From: an uncultured Ruminococcus sp. | GTDB taxonomy: Bacteria; Bacillota; Clostridia; Oscillospirales; Ruminococcaceae | Length of the DNA: 64,000 nucleotides | Direction of reading: 5' to 3' | Assembly: GCA_947178575.1 (NCBI GenBank) | Contig: CAMWYX010000009.1 | Span: forward strand, 1 to 64,000 | Notes under the pieces: generated by a model | What the model saw: the letters and a program-made list of their open reading frames with translations, nothing else | What the model was told of the DNA's origin: nothing | Database searches by the model: none | Shown: positions 50,459 to 60,263 of the stretch, piece by piece | How the letters are laid out: every line of letters begins with the position of its first letter | Numbering within the stretch: the first letter of the stretch is position 1 | Position numbers and translations under genes: made by a program

Positions 50459-51054
50459 ATCAGACCTCCGAAATTTTTCAGTATTTTCAGACCTGTTTCA
50501 CCGCTTTTTTCGGGGTGGAACTGTGCTCCGTAGACAAATTTTCCGTCGTGAACAAGTGCCGGAACACGTCCATCATATTCGCAGTATGCAGAAATATTTC
50601 TATCATCGCAGTACGCCTTGTAGGAATGAACAAAATAGACGTACTCGTCATCGCCGATATTTTCAAGAATCGGACAGTCATTGAGTTTTTCAAGCTTGTT
50701 CCAGCCCATATGCGGTATGATTAAATCCGTTTCCATTTTTCTGACAGAACCGCTGATAAGTCCGAGACCGTCGCATTCCTCAAATTCATAGCCTTTGCTG
50801 AAAATCAACTGCATTCCGAGACAGATTCCAAGAAACGGCTTTTTTGCGGATTCCTCCTTGATTGTATCAACAAGTCCGCTTTTTCCGAGCATATTCATTG
50901 CTGACGGAAATGCTCCGACTCCTGGGAGTATTACGGCATCGGCGGATTTTATGCTTTCCTTATCAGAAACAAGTTCACTTTTTAGCCCGAGATAATCAAG
51001 GGCATTTTTAACGCTGAATATATTTCCTGCACCATAATCAACTATTGCAATCAT
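50455..51054 (-). CDS. hisH: Imidazole glycerol-phosphate synthase, glutamine amidotransferase subunit
   Basis: 199 residues from ATG 51054, with AAAGGGGT upstream; GTG 51057 is the alternative. Class I amidotransferase: catalytic Cys in PFLGICLGMQLIF, and His/Glu in AQFHPEKSGETG. Supplies ammonia to HisF. It overlaps hisB by one base. Confidence 0.96.
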   Translation of the reverse strand: MIAIVDYGAGNIFSVKNALDYLGLKSELVSDKESIKSADAVILPGVGAFPSAMNMLGKSGLVDTIKEESAKKPFLGICLGMQLIFSKGYEFEECDGLGLISGSVRKMETDLIIPHMGWNKLEKLNDCPILENIGDDEYVYFVHSYKAYCDDRNISAYCEYDGRVPALVHDGKFVYGAQFHPEKSGETGLKILKNFGGLI

Positions 51055-51647
51055 CACAATACCCCTTTCGTGGAAAGCGTCGAGCCGTCGGAATTATATG
51101 AGCAGGCTTTTTTCAATGCGTGTGCGACTGCTTTGTATACGGCTTCCGCCTTATGGTGGTCATTTGTTCCGTACATCAGATTTATGTGCATTGTGATTCC
51201 GGCATTGAACGCAAACGCACGGAAAAACTCCTCGGTCATGCACAGGTCATATCCTCCGCATGACTGATTTGTAAATTCACAGTTGAACACAAGAAAAGGT
51301 CTGTTGCTTATATCAAGACTGCACATTGCAAGCGATTCGTCCATAGGTATATAAGCCGTTCCGTAACGGACGATTCCGGATTTTGAGCCGAGTGCCTGAT
51401 TTATTGCCTGTCCGAGTGCTATTCCGGTATCTTCAACAGTGTGATGACAGTCAACGTGCAAATCTCCCTTTACTTTTACGGTCATGCTGATTCCGCTATG
51501 TTTTGAAAGAGCGGTGAGCATATGGTCAAAGAATCCTATTCCGGTATCGATTTCGGAAATCCCTTTGCCGTCGATTTCCGCACGGATATAAATATCTGTT
51601 TCAAGAGTTTTTCTGATTACTTCACCTGTACGCATAGTATTATCCAT
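51054..51647 (-). CDS. hisB: Imidazoleglycerol-phosphate dehydratase
   Basis: 197 residues, single-function IGPD (no phosphatase domain). GFFDHMLTALSKHSG, DCHHTVEDTGIALG and MYGTNDHHKAEAVYKA carry the manganese-binding His residues. A separate histidinol-phosphate phosphatase must exist elsewhere, as none is in the operon. Confidence 0.96.
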   Translation of the reverse strand: MDNTMRTGEVIRKTLETDIYIRAEIDGKGISEIDTGIGFFDHMLTALSKHSGISMTVKVKGDLHVDCHHTVEDTGIALGQAINQALGSKSGIVRYGTAYIPMDESLAMCSLDISNRPFLVFNCEFTNQSCGGYDLCMTEEFFRAFAFNAGITMHINLMYGTNDHHKAEAVYKAVAHALKKACSYNSDGSTLSTKGVL

Positions 51648-52710
51648 TCAGAATTTCCTCCAGTGCCTTGAAAAGTTTTTCCATTTCCTCGTCAGTGCCT
51701 ATGGATATTCTGAGATAATCCCGAATTACAGGCTTATTCCAGTAGCGGACATAGATACCACGTTTTTTGAGTTCATTGAAAACATATTCCGCAGATTTTC
51801 CCGACGGACTGGCAAAGAGGAAATTGCTCCGTGAATCCGTAAGTGTGAAACCGAGTTCCGAAAGACATTTTTTTGCATTTTCACGGGTTGAAATAATTCT
51901 GTTTACTGTTTCCGTGAAATATTTTTCATCTTTCATAGATTCCGCACCGCAGAGCTGTGTAACCGTATTCATAGTATACGAATTTACAGAGAATTTCACA
52001 TCGTTCATATATTTAATCAGCTTTTCGCTTCCCATTGCGAAACCTATACGCATTCCCGCCATTGAACGTGATTTTGAATACGTCTGAACAACAAGCAGAT
52101 TTTCATATTTATCAATCAGAGGCAGACAGCTTTTTTCTGCACCTGCAAAATCGATATAAGCCTCATCAATGATAACAACCGAATCCGGATTTGATTTTAC
52201 TATATCTTCAATCATTTCCACGGATTCAAGCACACCTGTAGGGGCGTTTGGATTCGGGAATATAATTCCGCCGTTTTCCTGTTTGTAGTCGTCTGGATTT
52301 ATTCTGAAATCTCTGTCAAGCGGACACGTCTTATATGATATGTGGTAGACATCAGCCCATACGTCATAGAAAGAATACGTAATATCAGGGAAAAGCACCG
52401 GTTTATCGGAATTAAAGAAAGTCATGAACGCCATTGATATTACATCATCAGAACCCACTCCGACAAAAATCTGCGAGGGCTTCAATCCGTATCTTCCGGC
52501 AATTGCATTTACAAGAACTTCCGAATCCGGAGCAGGATATAAACGCATATCAGATATATCGAAATTATCGATAATTCCACGCACTGACGGAGCAGGCGGA
52601 TAAGGATTTTCATTTGTATTCAGCTTCACAACGTCGGTATTTTTCGGCTGTTCGCCGGGGACATACGGAACAACCCGACGAACGCAGGATTCCCATTTAT
52701 TTTCTGTCAT
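51640..52710 (-). CDS. hisC: Histidinol-phosphate aminotransferase
   Basis: 356 residues from ATG 52710 (AAGGAG nine bases upstream). PLP fold I aminotransferase: LNTNENPYPPAP at the N-terminus, FPNPNAPTG, IDEAYIDFAG and the Lys in YSKSRSMAGMRIGFAMG. Overlaps hisB by eight bases. Confidence 0.95.
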   Translation of the reverse strand: MTENKWESCVRRVVPYVPGEQPKNTDVVKLNTNENPYPPAPSVRGIIDNFDISDMRLYPAPDSEVLVNAIAGRYGLKPSQIFVGVGSDDVISMAFMTFFNSDKPVLFPDITYSFYDVWADVYHISYKTCPLDRDFRINPDDYKQENGGIIFPNPNAPTGVLESVEMIEDIVKSNPDSVVIIDEAYIDFAGAEKSCLPLIDKYENLLVVQTYSKSRSMAGMRIGFAMGSEKLIKYMNDVKFSVNSYTMNTVTQLCGAESMKDEKYFTETVNRIISTRENAKKCLSELGFTLTDSRSNFLFASPSGKSAEYVFNELKKRGIYVRYWNKPVIRDYLRISIGTDEEMEKLFKALEEILNG

Positions 52711-52723
52711 GCAGATTAACTCC

Positions 52724-54007
52724 TTATTCAAATCTTACTTTGATAGCGTTTGCGTGTGCCGTGAGTCCCTCTTTTTCGGCGATGAGAACTATATCGTCCT
52801 TTGCTTCTTCAAGGGCTTCACGGGTGTAATAGGTATAGCTTGTCCGCTTTGTGAAACTTGCAACGCCGAGAGGGGAGAAGAAACGTGCTGTTCCGCTCGT
52901 CGGAAGTACATGATTCGGACCTGCATAATAATCGCCGAGCGGTTCTGATGCGTAGTGTCCGAGGAATATAGAACCGGCATTGTCAAGACTTCCCAGAAGT
53001 TCCATCGGGTTTTCCATGAGGACTTCAAGGTGTTCCGGAGCGATTTTATTTGCGAGTTCGACGCATTTTTCACGGCTTCCGGCGATTATTACCGCACCGT
53101 AATCGTTAAGTGATTTTTCAATAATATCTTTTCTCGACAGATATTCTTTCTGACGGTTTATTTCGGCGATTGTCTCGTCGGCGAGTTTTTCGCTTGTTGT
53201 TACCATTATGGCTGAGGCAAGAACATCGTGTTCCGCCTGTGACATCAAATCTGCAGCTGCGAATTTCGGATTTGCTGTTTCGTCTGCAATAACAAGAATT
53301 TCGCTCGGACCAGCAATCATATCAATATCAACAACGCCGTAAAGGAGTTTCTTTGCCGTGGCAACGTAGATATTTCCCGGACCTACTATCTTGTCACACT
53401 TCGGAATTTCTTCTGTTCCGTATGCCAGAGCTGCGATAGCCTGAGCGCCTCCGGACATGAAAATCCTGTCAACTCCGCATATTGCAGCAGCTACAAGAAT
53501 ATCCTTGTTCGGCGTGCCGTCTTTAAGCGGAGGAGTTACCATTACTATTTCTTTTACTCCTGCAATTTTTGCCGGAATCGCATTCATCAGAACACTTGAC
53601 GGATATGCCGCCGTACCGCCCGGAACATACAGACCCACTCTTGTAAGTCCCCGGACTCTCTGACCGAGGATAACGCCGTTTTCTTTCGGATTTATGAATC
53701 CCTGTTCTTTCTGTCTGTTGTGAAAATCGGCGATATTTTCCTGAGCGTTAAGGAGTGCAGAGACAAATTCGGGGTCTGCTTCTGTGAGTGCATCGTTTAT
53801 AACATCACGTGGGATTTCATAGTATTCCGGAAGATTTCCGTCAAATTTCAGCGTATAATTCTTTACGGCACTGTCGCCGTTCAGGCGGACATCTTCAATT
53901 ATTGCGGAAACTGTTTCCGTAACTTTTTTATTTGTTTCTCCGGCACGTTTGCCGAGTTCTTCAAGAAATGCTGTATCATCTGTACCGTTTGCAAAAATTT
54001 TTCTCAT
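52724..54007 (-). CDS. hisD: Histidinol dehydrogenase
   Basis: 427 residues. The last two oxidations to histidine. Zinc- and NAD-binding motifs include YVPGGTAAYPSSVLMNAIPA, GPGNIYVATAKK, MIAGPSEILVIAD and QAEHDVLASAI; AGPNHVLPTSGTARFFSPL lies near the C-terminus. Starts four bases inside hisG. Confidence 0.97.
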   Translation of the reverse strand: MRKIFANGTDDTAFLEELGKRAGETNKKVTETVSAIIEDVRLNGDSAVKNYTLKFDGNLPEYYEIPRDVINDALTEADPEFVSALLNAQENIADFHNRQKEQGFINPKENGVILGQRVRGLTRVGLYVPGGTAAYPSSVLMNAIPAKIAGVKEIVMVTPPLKDGTPNKDILVAAAICGVDRIFMSGGAQAIAALAYGTEEIPKCDKIVGPGNIYVATAKKLLYGVVDIDMIAGPSEILVIADETANPKFAAADLMSQAEHDVLASAIMVTTSEKLADETIAEINRQKEYLSRKDIIEKSLNDYGAVIIAGSREKCVELANKIAPEHLEVLMENPMELLGSLDNAGSIFLGHYASEPLGDYYAGPNHVLPTSGTARFFSPLGVASFTKRTSYTYYTREALEEAKDDIVLIAEKEGLTAHANAIKVRFE

Positions 54008-54636
54008 TTCAGTTTCTCCTCTATAAGTCTGGTAAGTTTTTCGATTTCGGCTTGTCTCATTTTAAGGCTTACAGTATTGACTATAAGACGTGCGGAAATA
54101 GGGGCAACGTCCTCGATGACTTCCAGCCCGTTTTCCCTGAGCGTAGTACCTGTTTCCACAATATCGACAATACCGTCTGCAAGCCCGAGAATCGGAGCAA
54201 GTTCAACAGAACCCTCTATCTTTATAATATCGGTATCCATTCCCTTTTTCTCGAAAAAGCTTCTTGCAACATTCGGATATTTTGTTGCAATTGTCTTTAT
54301 TCCGTAACCGCTGTAGAAATCAGAGCCCTTTTTTGTTGCAAGAGCAAATCTGCACCGTCCGAATCCGAGGTCAATGAGTTCAAAGAACTTTCCTTTCATT
54401 TCCATTATAGTATCTTTTCCGACAACGCCCATATCACACACGCCGTGTTCAACATACGTAATGACATCGTTTGCCTTTGCCAGAACAACTTCAAGTTCCG
54501 CATCGGGAACGGGAAGTATAAGTTTTCTGCCTTTTTCACGTACTGCCGTGCAGTCAAATCCCATGCTTTCCAGCAGTCTGACCGTATCTTTTTCAAGTCT
54601 GCCCTTTGTGAGAGCTATTCTTATAGGTCTGCTCAT
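54004..54636 (-). CDS. hisG: ATP phosphoribosyltransferase, short (HisZ-dependent) form
   Basis: 210 residues, i.e. the short HisG lacking the C-terminal regulatory domain. IALTKGRLEKDTVRLLES, GVCDMGVVGKDTIME and DIVETGTTLRENGL (PRPP site) are present. It needs HisZ, encoded immediately upstream, for activity and histidine feedback. Confidence 0.96.
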   Translation of the reverse strand: MSRPIRIALTKGRLEKDTVRLLESMGFDCTAVREKGRKLILPVPDAELEVVLAKANDVITYVEHGVCDMGVVGKDTIMEMKGKFFELIDLGFGRCRFALATKKGSDFYSGYGIKTIATKYPNVARSFFEKKGMDTDIIKIEGSVELAPILGLADGIVDIVETGTTLRENGLEVIEDVAPISARLIVNTVSLKMRQAEIEKLTRLIEEKLK

Positions 54637-54639
54637 TTT

Positions 54640-55827
54640 TTATTCCTCCCCGTTATATTCAACAACGACTACTTTTGAGATTTTCTTTTCCTTAGCGTAT
54701 TCACGGACGGATTCAATATCGCTGAAAAGAGCATTTTCGACAATCAATCCCTTTTCTCTGAGTTCACGTGCCTGTCTGAGAGCCTTAACCTCACAGCCTT
54801 CCTCCGCAAATACTATGACATCAGCCGGCGGAACAGACATAAGAATACCGTTTCTTTCCATTACTTTTGAAATAGCATTGACATTAACAGCGAATCCGAC
54901 AGCCGGAATATCGTACCCGAAATCAGAAATCAGCTTGTCATATCTTCCGCCGGAAATCACTTCTTCGCCATGACCTTTGAGATAGCCTTTTATAATAAGT
55001 CCGGTATAATAGTCTGTCTTGTTCACAAGACCCAAATCGACGGTAATATTTCCGCTGTTTCCGCAGAGTTCAACGGCATCACGATATATTCCACGGAGTT
55101 CCTCGAGAGCATATTTCACGTTCTCGTCGGGAAGAAGTTCCAAAGCCTTTTCAAAAACTTCCTCACCTCCGAAAAGTGCCGGAAGTTTTTTGAGAGCCGA
55201 GGTAACAGGTGTATTCCCGAACGTATCAAGAAAATCATTAAGAGCCGGAAAATTCTTGTTTTCGATAAGCTGGCGGATACGTTCTTTGTCGCCGTCGTCG
55301 ACATCAAGACGGTCTGCAAGAGCCTTGAAAACGCCGATATTTCCGAGTTCTATTGAATACTCCAGACCGAATGCACTTAAAGAATCAACAGCTGCGGCGA
55401 TTACTTCGAGGTCAGCCATTTTCATATCAGAGCCGATAAGCTCGATACCTGCCTGAACGGTTTCATCGCTTCTGCCTTTAAGAGCCGATTCGTTGCGGTA
55501 AACCGTCTGATTATAGCAGAGTTTAAGCGGAAGAACCGCATCACGCAGACGTGTTGCAACGACACGGGCAATCGGCATTGTGGAATCGGGACGCACTACA
55601 AGCAGTCTGCCCTTGCTGTCGGTCATTTTATACAGTGTTTCCTGCGGAAAATAGCGTGATTTCATATTAAACACGTCGAAAAATTCAAGTCCGGAAGTTA
55701 TCATTTCGCAATAACCACGGCTTCTGAAAATCTTCATCAATGTTTCCTCGATGTTTCTTCTTGTGATACATTCGCCGAAAAGCAGGTCTTTAGTACCCTC
55801 CGGCGTGATTAAATCATAATTTTTCAT
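54640..55827 (-). CDS. hisZ: ATP phosphoribosyltransferase regulatory subunit HisZ
   Basis: 395 residues from ATG 55827 behind AAGGAG. A HisRS-like class II core (TPEGTKDLLF, RPDSTMPIARVVATRL, QTVYRNESALKGRSDETVQAGIELIG) without full aminoacylation motifs; ISGGRYDKLI and AVGFAVNVNAI match motif 3. It forms a hetero-octamer with short HisG. It opens the his operon; the true synthetase is hisS at 10827. Confidence 0.93.
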   Translation of the reverse strand: MKNYDLITPEGTKDLLFGECITRRNIEETLMKIFRSRGYCEMITSGLEFFDVFNMKSRYFPQETLYKMTDSKGRLLVVRPDSTMPIARVVATRLRDAVLPLKLCYNQTVYRNESALKGRSDETVQAGIELIGSDMKMADLEVIAAAVDSLSAFGLEYSIELGNIGVFKALADRLDVDDGDKERIRQLIENKNFPALNDFLDTFGNTPVTSALKKLPALFGGEEVFEKALELLPDENVKYALEELRGIYRDAVELCGNSGNITVDLGLVNKTDYYTGLIIKGYLKGHGEEVISGGRYDKLISDFGYDIPAVGFAVNVNAISKVMERNGILMSVPPADVIVFAEEGCEVKALRQARELREKGLIVENALFSDIESVREYAKEKKISKVVVVEYNGEE

Positions 55828-55850
55828 AGAGATACTCCTTATTTTGGTTA

Positions 55851-55908
55851 CACACTTTAGTGTGGTAATACGATAATGTACTAACACACTATCATGGTAA
55901 TATGATAG
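55851..55908. promoter_or_regulatory. Two inverted repeats in the hisZ promoter region, probable operator
   Basis: CACACT-TT-AGTGTG (55851-55864) and CTATCAT-N6-ATGATAG (55889-55908), plus direct repeats TGGTAATACGATA / TGGTAATATGATA between and over them. The second overlaps the -10. A histidine-responsive repressor of the TrpR-like HisR/YerC type would be a natural candidate; that is inference. Confidence 0.5.
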
Positions 55909-55930
55909 CATATTATTACAATAAAGTCAA
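55902..55930 (-). promoter_or_regulatory. Sigma-A promoter of the his operon
   Basis: On the - strand TTGACT (55930-55925), 17-bp spacer ending TGC, TATCAT (55907-55902). It starts directly after the polC stop codon; no terminator separates polC from it. Confidence 0.75.
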
Positions 55931-55931
55931 G

Positions 55932-58900
55932 CTAAAAGAACGACATCTGCGTAGATTCAGGCAAATCGCCGAAAGCACCTATATTTTTCAACACTTCAAT
56001 TGTGGTTTTTGATACACCGCTCTGTTCCTGAAATTCTTCAATTGAAATAAATCCGCCTTGCTGAACTGCATCATATATACTTTTTGCGGCACTTTCTCCG
56101 ACTCCGGACATTGCCGCAAACGGAATGCGGAGTTTTCCGTCCTCCACAAGATAATCCACAGAATGAGATTTGAAAAGATTTATGGGAAGAAATTCATATC
56201 CACGTGACAGCATTTCATTTATTATCAGAAGTATATCATACACATCGTTTTCTTTTTTTGATTTTTCATTTCCCATTTCTTTTAATTGTAAAATTTTTTT
56301 ACGGACAGTTTCTTTTCCTTTGACTGCAAGTTCGGCATCGAAATCTTCTCCACGAACCGAAAAATATGTTGAATAATATTCAAGAGGTCTGTACATTTTG
56401 AACCAGCCGAGTTTCATGGCGGCGATGACATATGCTGCTGCGTGGGCTTTCGGGAACATATATTTTATTTTCAGACAGCTTTCAATATACCAGTCCGGAA
56501 CGTCATGAGCTTTCAGCATTTCTATGATTTCCGGCGTGAACTGTTTTGATGCTTTTCCCTTACGTGTCCACTCCATTATCTGGAATGCCATTTTTGGCTC
56601 TACGTTTTTATAAAGCAGATATGTCATGATACTGTCACGTGTTCCGATAACATCAGAAATTGTACATATTTTCTTTTCAATCAGTTCCTTTGCATTTCCG
56701 AGCCATACATCTGTACCATGCGAAAGTCCGGAAATCTGCAAAAAGTCGCTGAATCTCGCCGGTTTCGCATCAAGAAGCATACCTATTGTGAAATTTGTAC
56801 CCATTTCCGGAATACCGAGACTTCCCGTCTTGCAGAAGATTTCATCTTCCGTCACTCCCAGAGCCGTGCAGTCCGTACACATCTTTATAACTTTGGGGTC
56901 ATATGCCGGAATATCCTTGATTTTCAATCCTGTCAAATCCTCGAGATGTTTATATAAAGTAGGAACAACATGACCGAGTTCATCAAGTTTCAATATAGTA
57001 TCATGAAGTGAGTTGAAGTCAAAATGAGTTGTTATCACTTCGGAATCAGCTGAATCAGCAGGGTGCTGAACCGGTGTGAAATCGTATACTTCGTAATCCG
57101 ACGGAACAACGACCATTCCGCCGGGGTGCTGTCCGGTGGTTCTTTTTATTCCGGTACAGCCGGCGGAAAGCCTGCTCATTTCCGCATTATTTAGCTTTAT
57201 TCCGTTTTCCTCGCAGTATTTTTTAACGTATCCGAACGCTGTCTTTTCGGCGACCGCCGAAATAGTACCGGCTTTGAAAACATTTGATTTTCCGAAAAGC
57301 TTTTCCGTGTATCTATGTGCGTGGAACTGATATTCGCCGGAAAAATTCAGGTCTATATCCGGAGCTTTGTCGCCGTCGAATCCGAGAAATGTTTCAAAAG
57401 GTATATCATGACCGTCACGCAGCATATCCGTACCGCATTCCGGACAATTTTTCTGAGGCATATCGAATCCCGAACCATACTGACCGTCAAGAATAAATTC
57501 ACTGTGCCGGCATTCCGGATTAGGGCATACATAATGTGGCGGAAGCGGATTTACTTCGGATATTCCTGCCATTGACGCAACGAAAGACGAGCCTACAGAG
57601 CCTCGTGAACCCACAAGATAGCCGTTTTCCACGGAGTTCCACACAAGTTTCTGTGCGATGATATAAAGAACCGAAAATCCGTGTTTTATAATTGACGAAA
57701 GCTCACGGTCAAGTCGTTTTTCGACCAGTTCCGGAAGCGGATTCCCATATATTTCATAGGCTTTTTCGTGGGTGATGCGTATTAAATCATCTTCCGCACC
57801 GTCAATTGTAGGGGTAAATGTTCCTTTTGGGATAGGTCTGACGATTTCAACCATATCCGCAATGGCATTTGTATTTGTAACTACAACTTCCTTTGCCTTT
57901 TCCTCTCCGAGATATGCAAATTCCGCAAGCATTTCGTCAGTCGTGCGGAAGTAGAGCATTGCCTGATTTTCAGAATCCTTGAAACCCATTCCGGCAAGGA
58001 TTATTTTGCGGTATATGGCATCTTTCGGGTCAAGGAAATGCACGTCACAGGTCGCACATACCGGAATATTCAGCTTTTCGCCGAGTTCAACTATACGCCG
58101 GTTGTATTCTGTCAGTTCATTTTCTCCCGAAGCCGTTCCATCACGAATCATAAATTCATTGTTGCCGATTGGCTGTATTTCGAGATAATCATAAAATCTT
58201 GCGAGTTCCTCGATTTTCCGCTCCGGTTTTCTGGAAAGCATAGCCTGAAAAAGTTCACCTGCCTCGCAGGCACTTCCGAATATAAGTCCTTCACGGTATT
58301 CCATGAGAACAGATTTCGGAATCAACGGCTTTTTATAGAAATAATCGATATTGCTGAAAGATACAAGGCGATACAGATTTTTCAGTCCTGCCTGATTGCG
58401 GACAAGAATTATCTGATGATAAGATTTCAGCTTTTTTATATCTATTTCGCCGACGAGTTCATTCAGCTGATTGATGTGAGTGAAATTTTTCTGTGATTTA
58501 ACACGGTTTATGAGTTCGATAAAAATTTTTGACAGAATCATTGCATCTTCGTCGGCACGATGATGTTCAAATGCTCCGAGTTTAAGATTTCTCGCAACGT
58601 AATTCAGTTTATACCGTCCCATTTCCGGAAGCATAGCCTGACACAGTATAAGTGTATCGAGCCAGCTGTATTCAAATTTTATATTGTGCCGTGTGCAGAC
58701 TTCGTTAAGCATTGTAGTGTCGAATGTTGCATTATGAGCCACCAGAACCGGAGAATTTCCGCAGAATTCCATAAACTGCCTCAGTGCCTCGTTTTCTTTC
58801 GGAGCATCTTTTACTGTTTCATCGCTTATCCCGGTGAGTTGAGTTATTTTCTCCGGAATATGGCGTTCCGGATTGACATAAATCATAAAACTGTCAACAG

Positions 58901-60263
58901 ACTGCAGATTCTTTACTTTTACCGCTGCGATACTTGTCAGCCGGTCGTCCGAATAGTTAAGACCTGTGGTTTCTACATCGAATACAATAAATTCGCCGTT
59001 AAAATCTCTGCTGTCCGGTTTTTTAAGTATCAGTTCACGGTCGAGGTCGTTGACGACATATGCTTCCATGCCATATATAACTTTGAAATTTTTGGGCATA
59101 TTGTACATACAGTCCGGAAATGCCTGTACACAGCCGTGGTCGGTTATTGCCATAGCCTGATGACCCCATTCCGCTGCACGTCTGATAAGGCTTACCGGAT
59201 TTGTTACAGCGTCCATTGCGGACATATTTGAATGGCAATGAAGCTCCACACGTTTTTCGGGAGCGGTATCGACTTTCGGAATACGTTTAACTTTTATAAC
59301 CGAATTTGGATTTATACATATATCGTGAGCGAAGTCGTCATAATCTATTTTTCCGCTGACAACTAACATCATTCCGTTTTTGAATCCGGAGAGCTTTTCA
59401 AGTTCGTCACTGTCTTTTTTTACGAATATTTTTATCAGTATTGAACCGCTGTAATCGGTTATTCCGTATGTGATGACGGTATTTCCGTTGCGGAGTTCTT
59501 TTATTTCACTGGAAAATATATCACCGGCAATTACTGTATTATTTCCGAGATTATTTACAGCTTCTGCAATAAGAACAGGGGATTCACGGATAGCCCGTCC
59601 TTTGATTATTTCAGCGGATTCGGGGTCAAAAGCATTATCGGCGGAGCTGAGGTCAGCGACTTTGTTCGGAACTGCTTCTGCCACCTCTTTATTATGGATT
59701 TCAGCCGGAGTCTTTTCCGGAACAAACTGTTCACGATAATCCGGAAGTTCCGCTGCCGCCTTTTCGATTATTTCCTGATATTCGTCATTGCTTACTGTTG
59801 TTTCGCCGTCAAGCCGGACATCAATTTTTCTGCCGAACTGATTGTATATCAGCTGTGAAAGCTTATTGCAGAACCCCGCATTTATTAGTATATCCCGTCC
59901 GCCGTGCTTCAGTCCGAAACACAATATTCTGCCGTCAAATGAAATTTCCGCACCGTCAAGAAATCCGTTTACCACAGATACATCACGTTTAAGAATCTGA
60001 ATAACATCTTCCACGCAGTTTGTGCTGAATATTTCCGCCGGATAACGGGGATTAAGGCATACGATTTCTATTTCAAGTGCAGAGGCGACAGCGGATTCAA
60101 ACGCAACAATATCATGATACGGCACGATTTTTGGAAACTCCGCAAAAAAAACGAAACGTCTGAGATTTTTTGTATATGTAATTTTGAATACTCTGCCGTT
60201 TTTCACAGAATCCGGAATATCACTGCAATATTCTTTAAGAAACTCCGATAAATTAATATTCAT
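55932..60263 (-). CDS. polC: DNA polymerase III, PolC-type
   Basis: 1443 residues, normal for PolC. Order of parts: N-terminal region (~1-230), OB-fold (~240-330), PHP domain starting at HCHSNMSAMD (~343), DnaQ-like proofreading exonuclease (FDVETTGL ~429 to HRADED ~568), the rest of PHP, then the polymerase core with GSRGSVGSSF, a four-Cys zinc site (CPNPEC ... CPEC) and the catalytic Asp pair in APDIDLNFSG. The C-terminus ends STQMSFF, which may be a beta-clamp binding peptide (QMSFF). It is the main leading-strand replicase of low-GC Bacillota. It overlaps ispG by one base. Confidence 0.97.
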   Translation of the reverse strand: MNINLSEFLKEYCSDIPDSVKNGRVFKITYTKNLRRFVFFAEFPKIVPYHDIVAFESAVASALEIEIVCLNPRYPAEIFSTNCVEDVIQILKRDVSVVNGFLDGAEISFDGRILCFGLKHGGRDILINAGFCNKLSQLIYNQFGRKIDVRLDGETTVSNDEYQEIIEKAAAELPDYREQFVPEKTPAEIHNKEVAEAVPNKVADLSSADNAFDPESAEIIKGRAIRESPVLIAEAVNNLGNNTVIAGDIFSSEIKELRNGNTVITYGITDYSGSILIKIFVKKDSDELEKLSGFKNGMMLVVSGKIDYDDFAHDICINPNSVIKVKRIPKVDTAPEKRVELHCHSNMSAMDAVTNPVSLIRRAAEWGHQAMAITDHGCVQAFPDCMYNMPKNFKVIYGMEAYVVNDLDRELILKKPDSRDFNGEFIVFDVETTGLNYSDDRLTSIAAVKVKNLQSVDSFMIYVNPERHIPEKITQLTGISDETVKDAPKENEALRQFMEFCGNSPVLVAHNATFDTTMLNEVCTRHNIKFEYSWLDTLILCQAMLPEMGRYKLNYVARNLKLGAFEHHRADEDAMILSKIFIELINRVKSQKNFTHINQLNELVGEIDIKKLKSYHQIILVRNQAGLKNLYRLVSFSNIDYFYKKPLIPKSVLMEYREGLIFGSACEAGELFQAMLSRKPERKIEELARFYDYLEIQPIGNNEFMIRDGTASGENELTEYNRRIVELGEKLNIPVCATCDVHFLDPKDAIYRKIILAGMGFKDSENQAMLYFRTTDEMLAEFAYLGEEKAKEVVVTNTNAIADMVEIVRPIPKGTFTPTIDGAEDDLIRITHEKAYEIYGNPLPELVEKRLDRELSSIIKHGFSVLYIIAQKLVWNSVENGYLVGSRGSVGSSFVASMAGISEVNPLPPHYVCPNPECRHSEFILDGQYGSGFDMPQKNCPECGTDMLRDGHDIPFETFLGFDGDKAPDIDLNFSGEYQFHAHRYTEKLFGKSNVFKAGTISAVAEKTAFGYVKKYCEENGIKLNNAEMSRLSAGCTGIKRTTGQHPGGMVVVPSDYEVYDFTPVQHPADSADSEVITTHFDFNSLHDTILKLDELGHVVPTLYKHLEDLTGLKIKDIPAYDPKVIKMCTDCTALGVTEDEIFCKTGSLGIPEMGTNFTIGMLLDAKPARFSDFLQISGLSHGTDVWLGNAKELIEKKICTISDVIGTRDSIMTYLLYKNVEPKMAFQIMEWTRKGKASKQFTPEIIEMLKAHDVPDWYIESCLKIKYMFPKAHAAAYVIAAMKLGWFKMYRPLEYYSTYFSVRGEDFDAELAVKGKETVRKKILQLKEMGNEKSKKENDVYDILLIINEMLSRGYEFLPINLFKSHSVDYLVEDGKLRIPFAAMSGVGESAAKSIYDAVQQGGFISIEEFQEQSGVSKTTIEVLKNIGAFGDLPESTQMSFF

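Noticed and set aside
53932-54678. Open frames of about 200-250 residues on the + strand over hisG and hisD
   Set aside because: Both are antisense to strongly recognised his genes and match no family.
55829-55911. N-terminal extension of HisZ to 55911
   Set aside because: It would run through the promoter and operator repeats; ATG 55827 has AAGGAG and the family start TPEGTKD follows.
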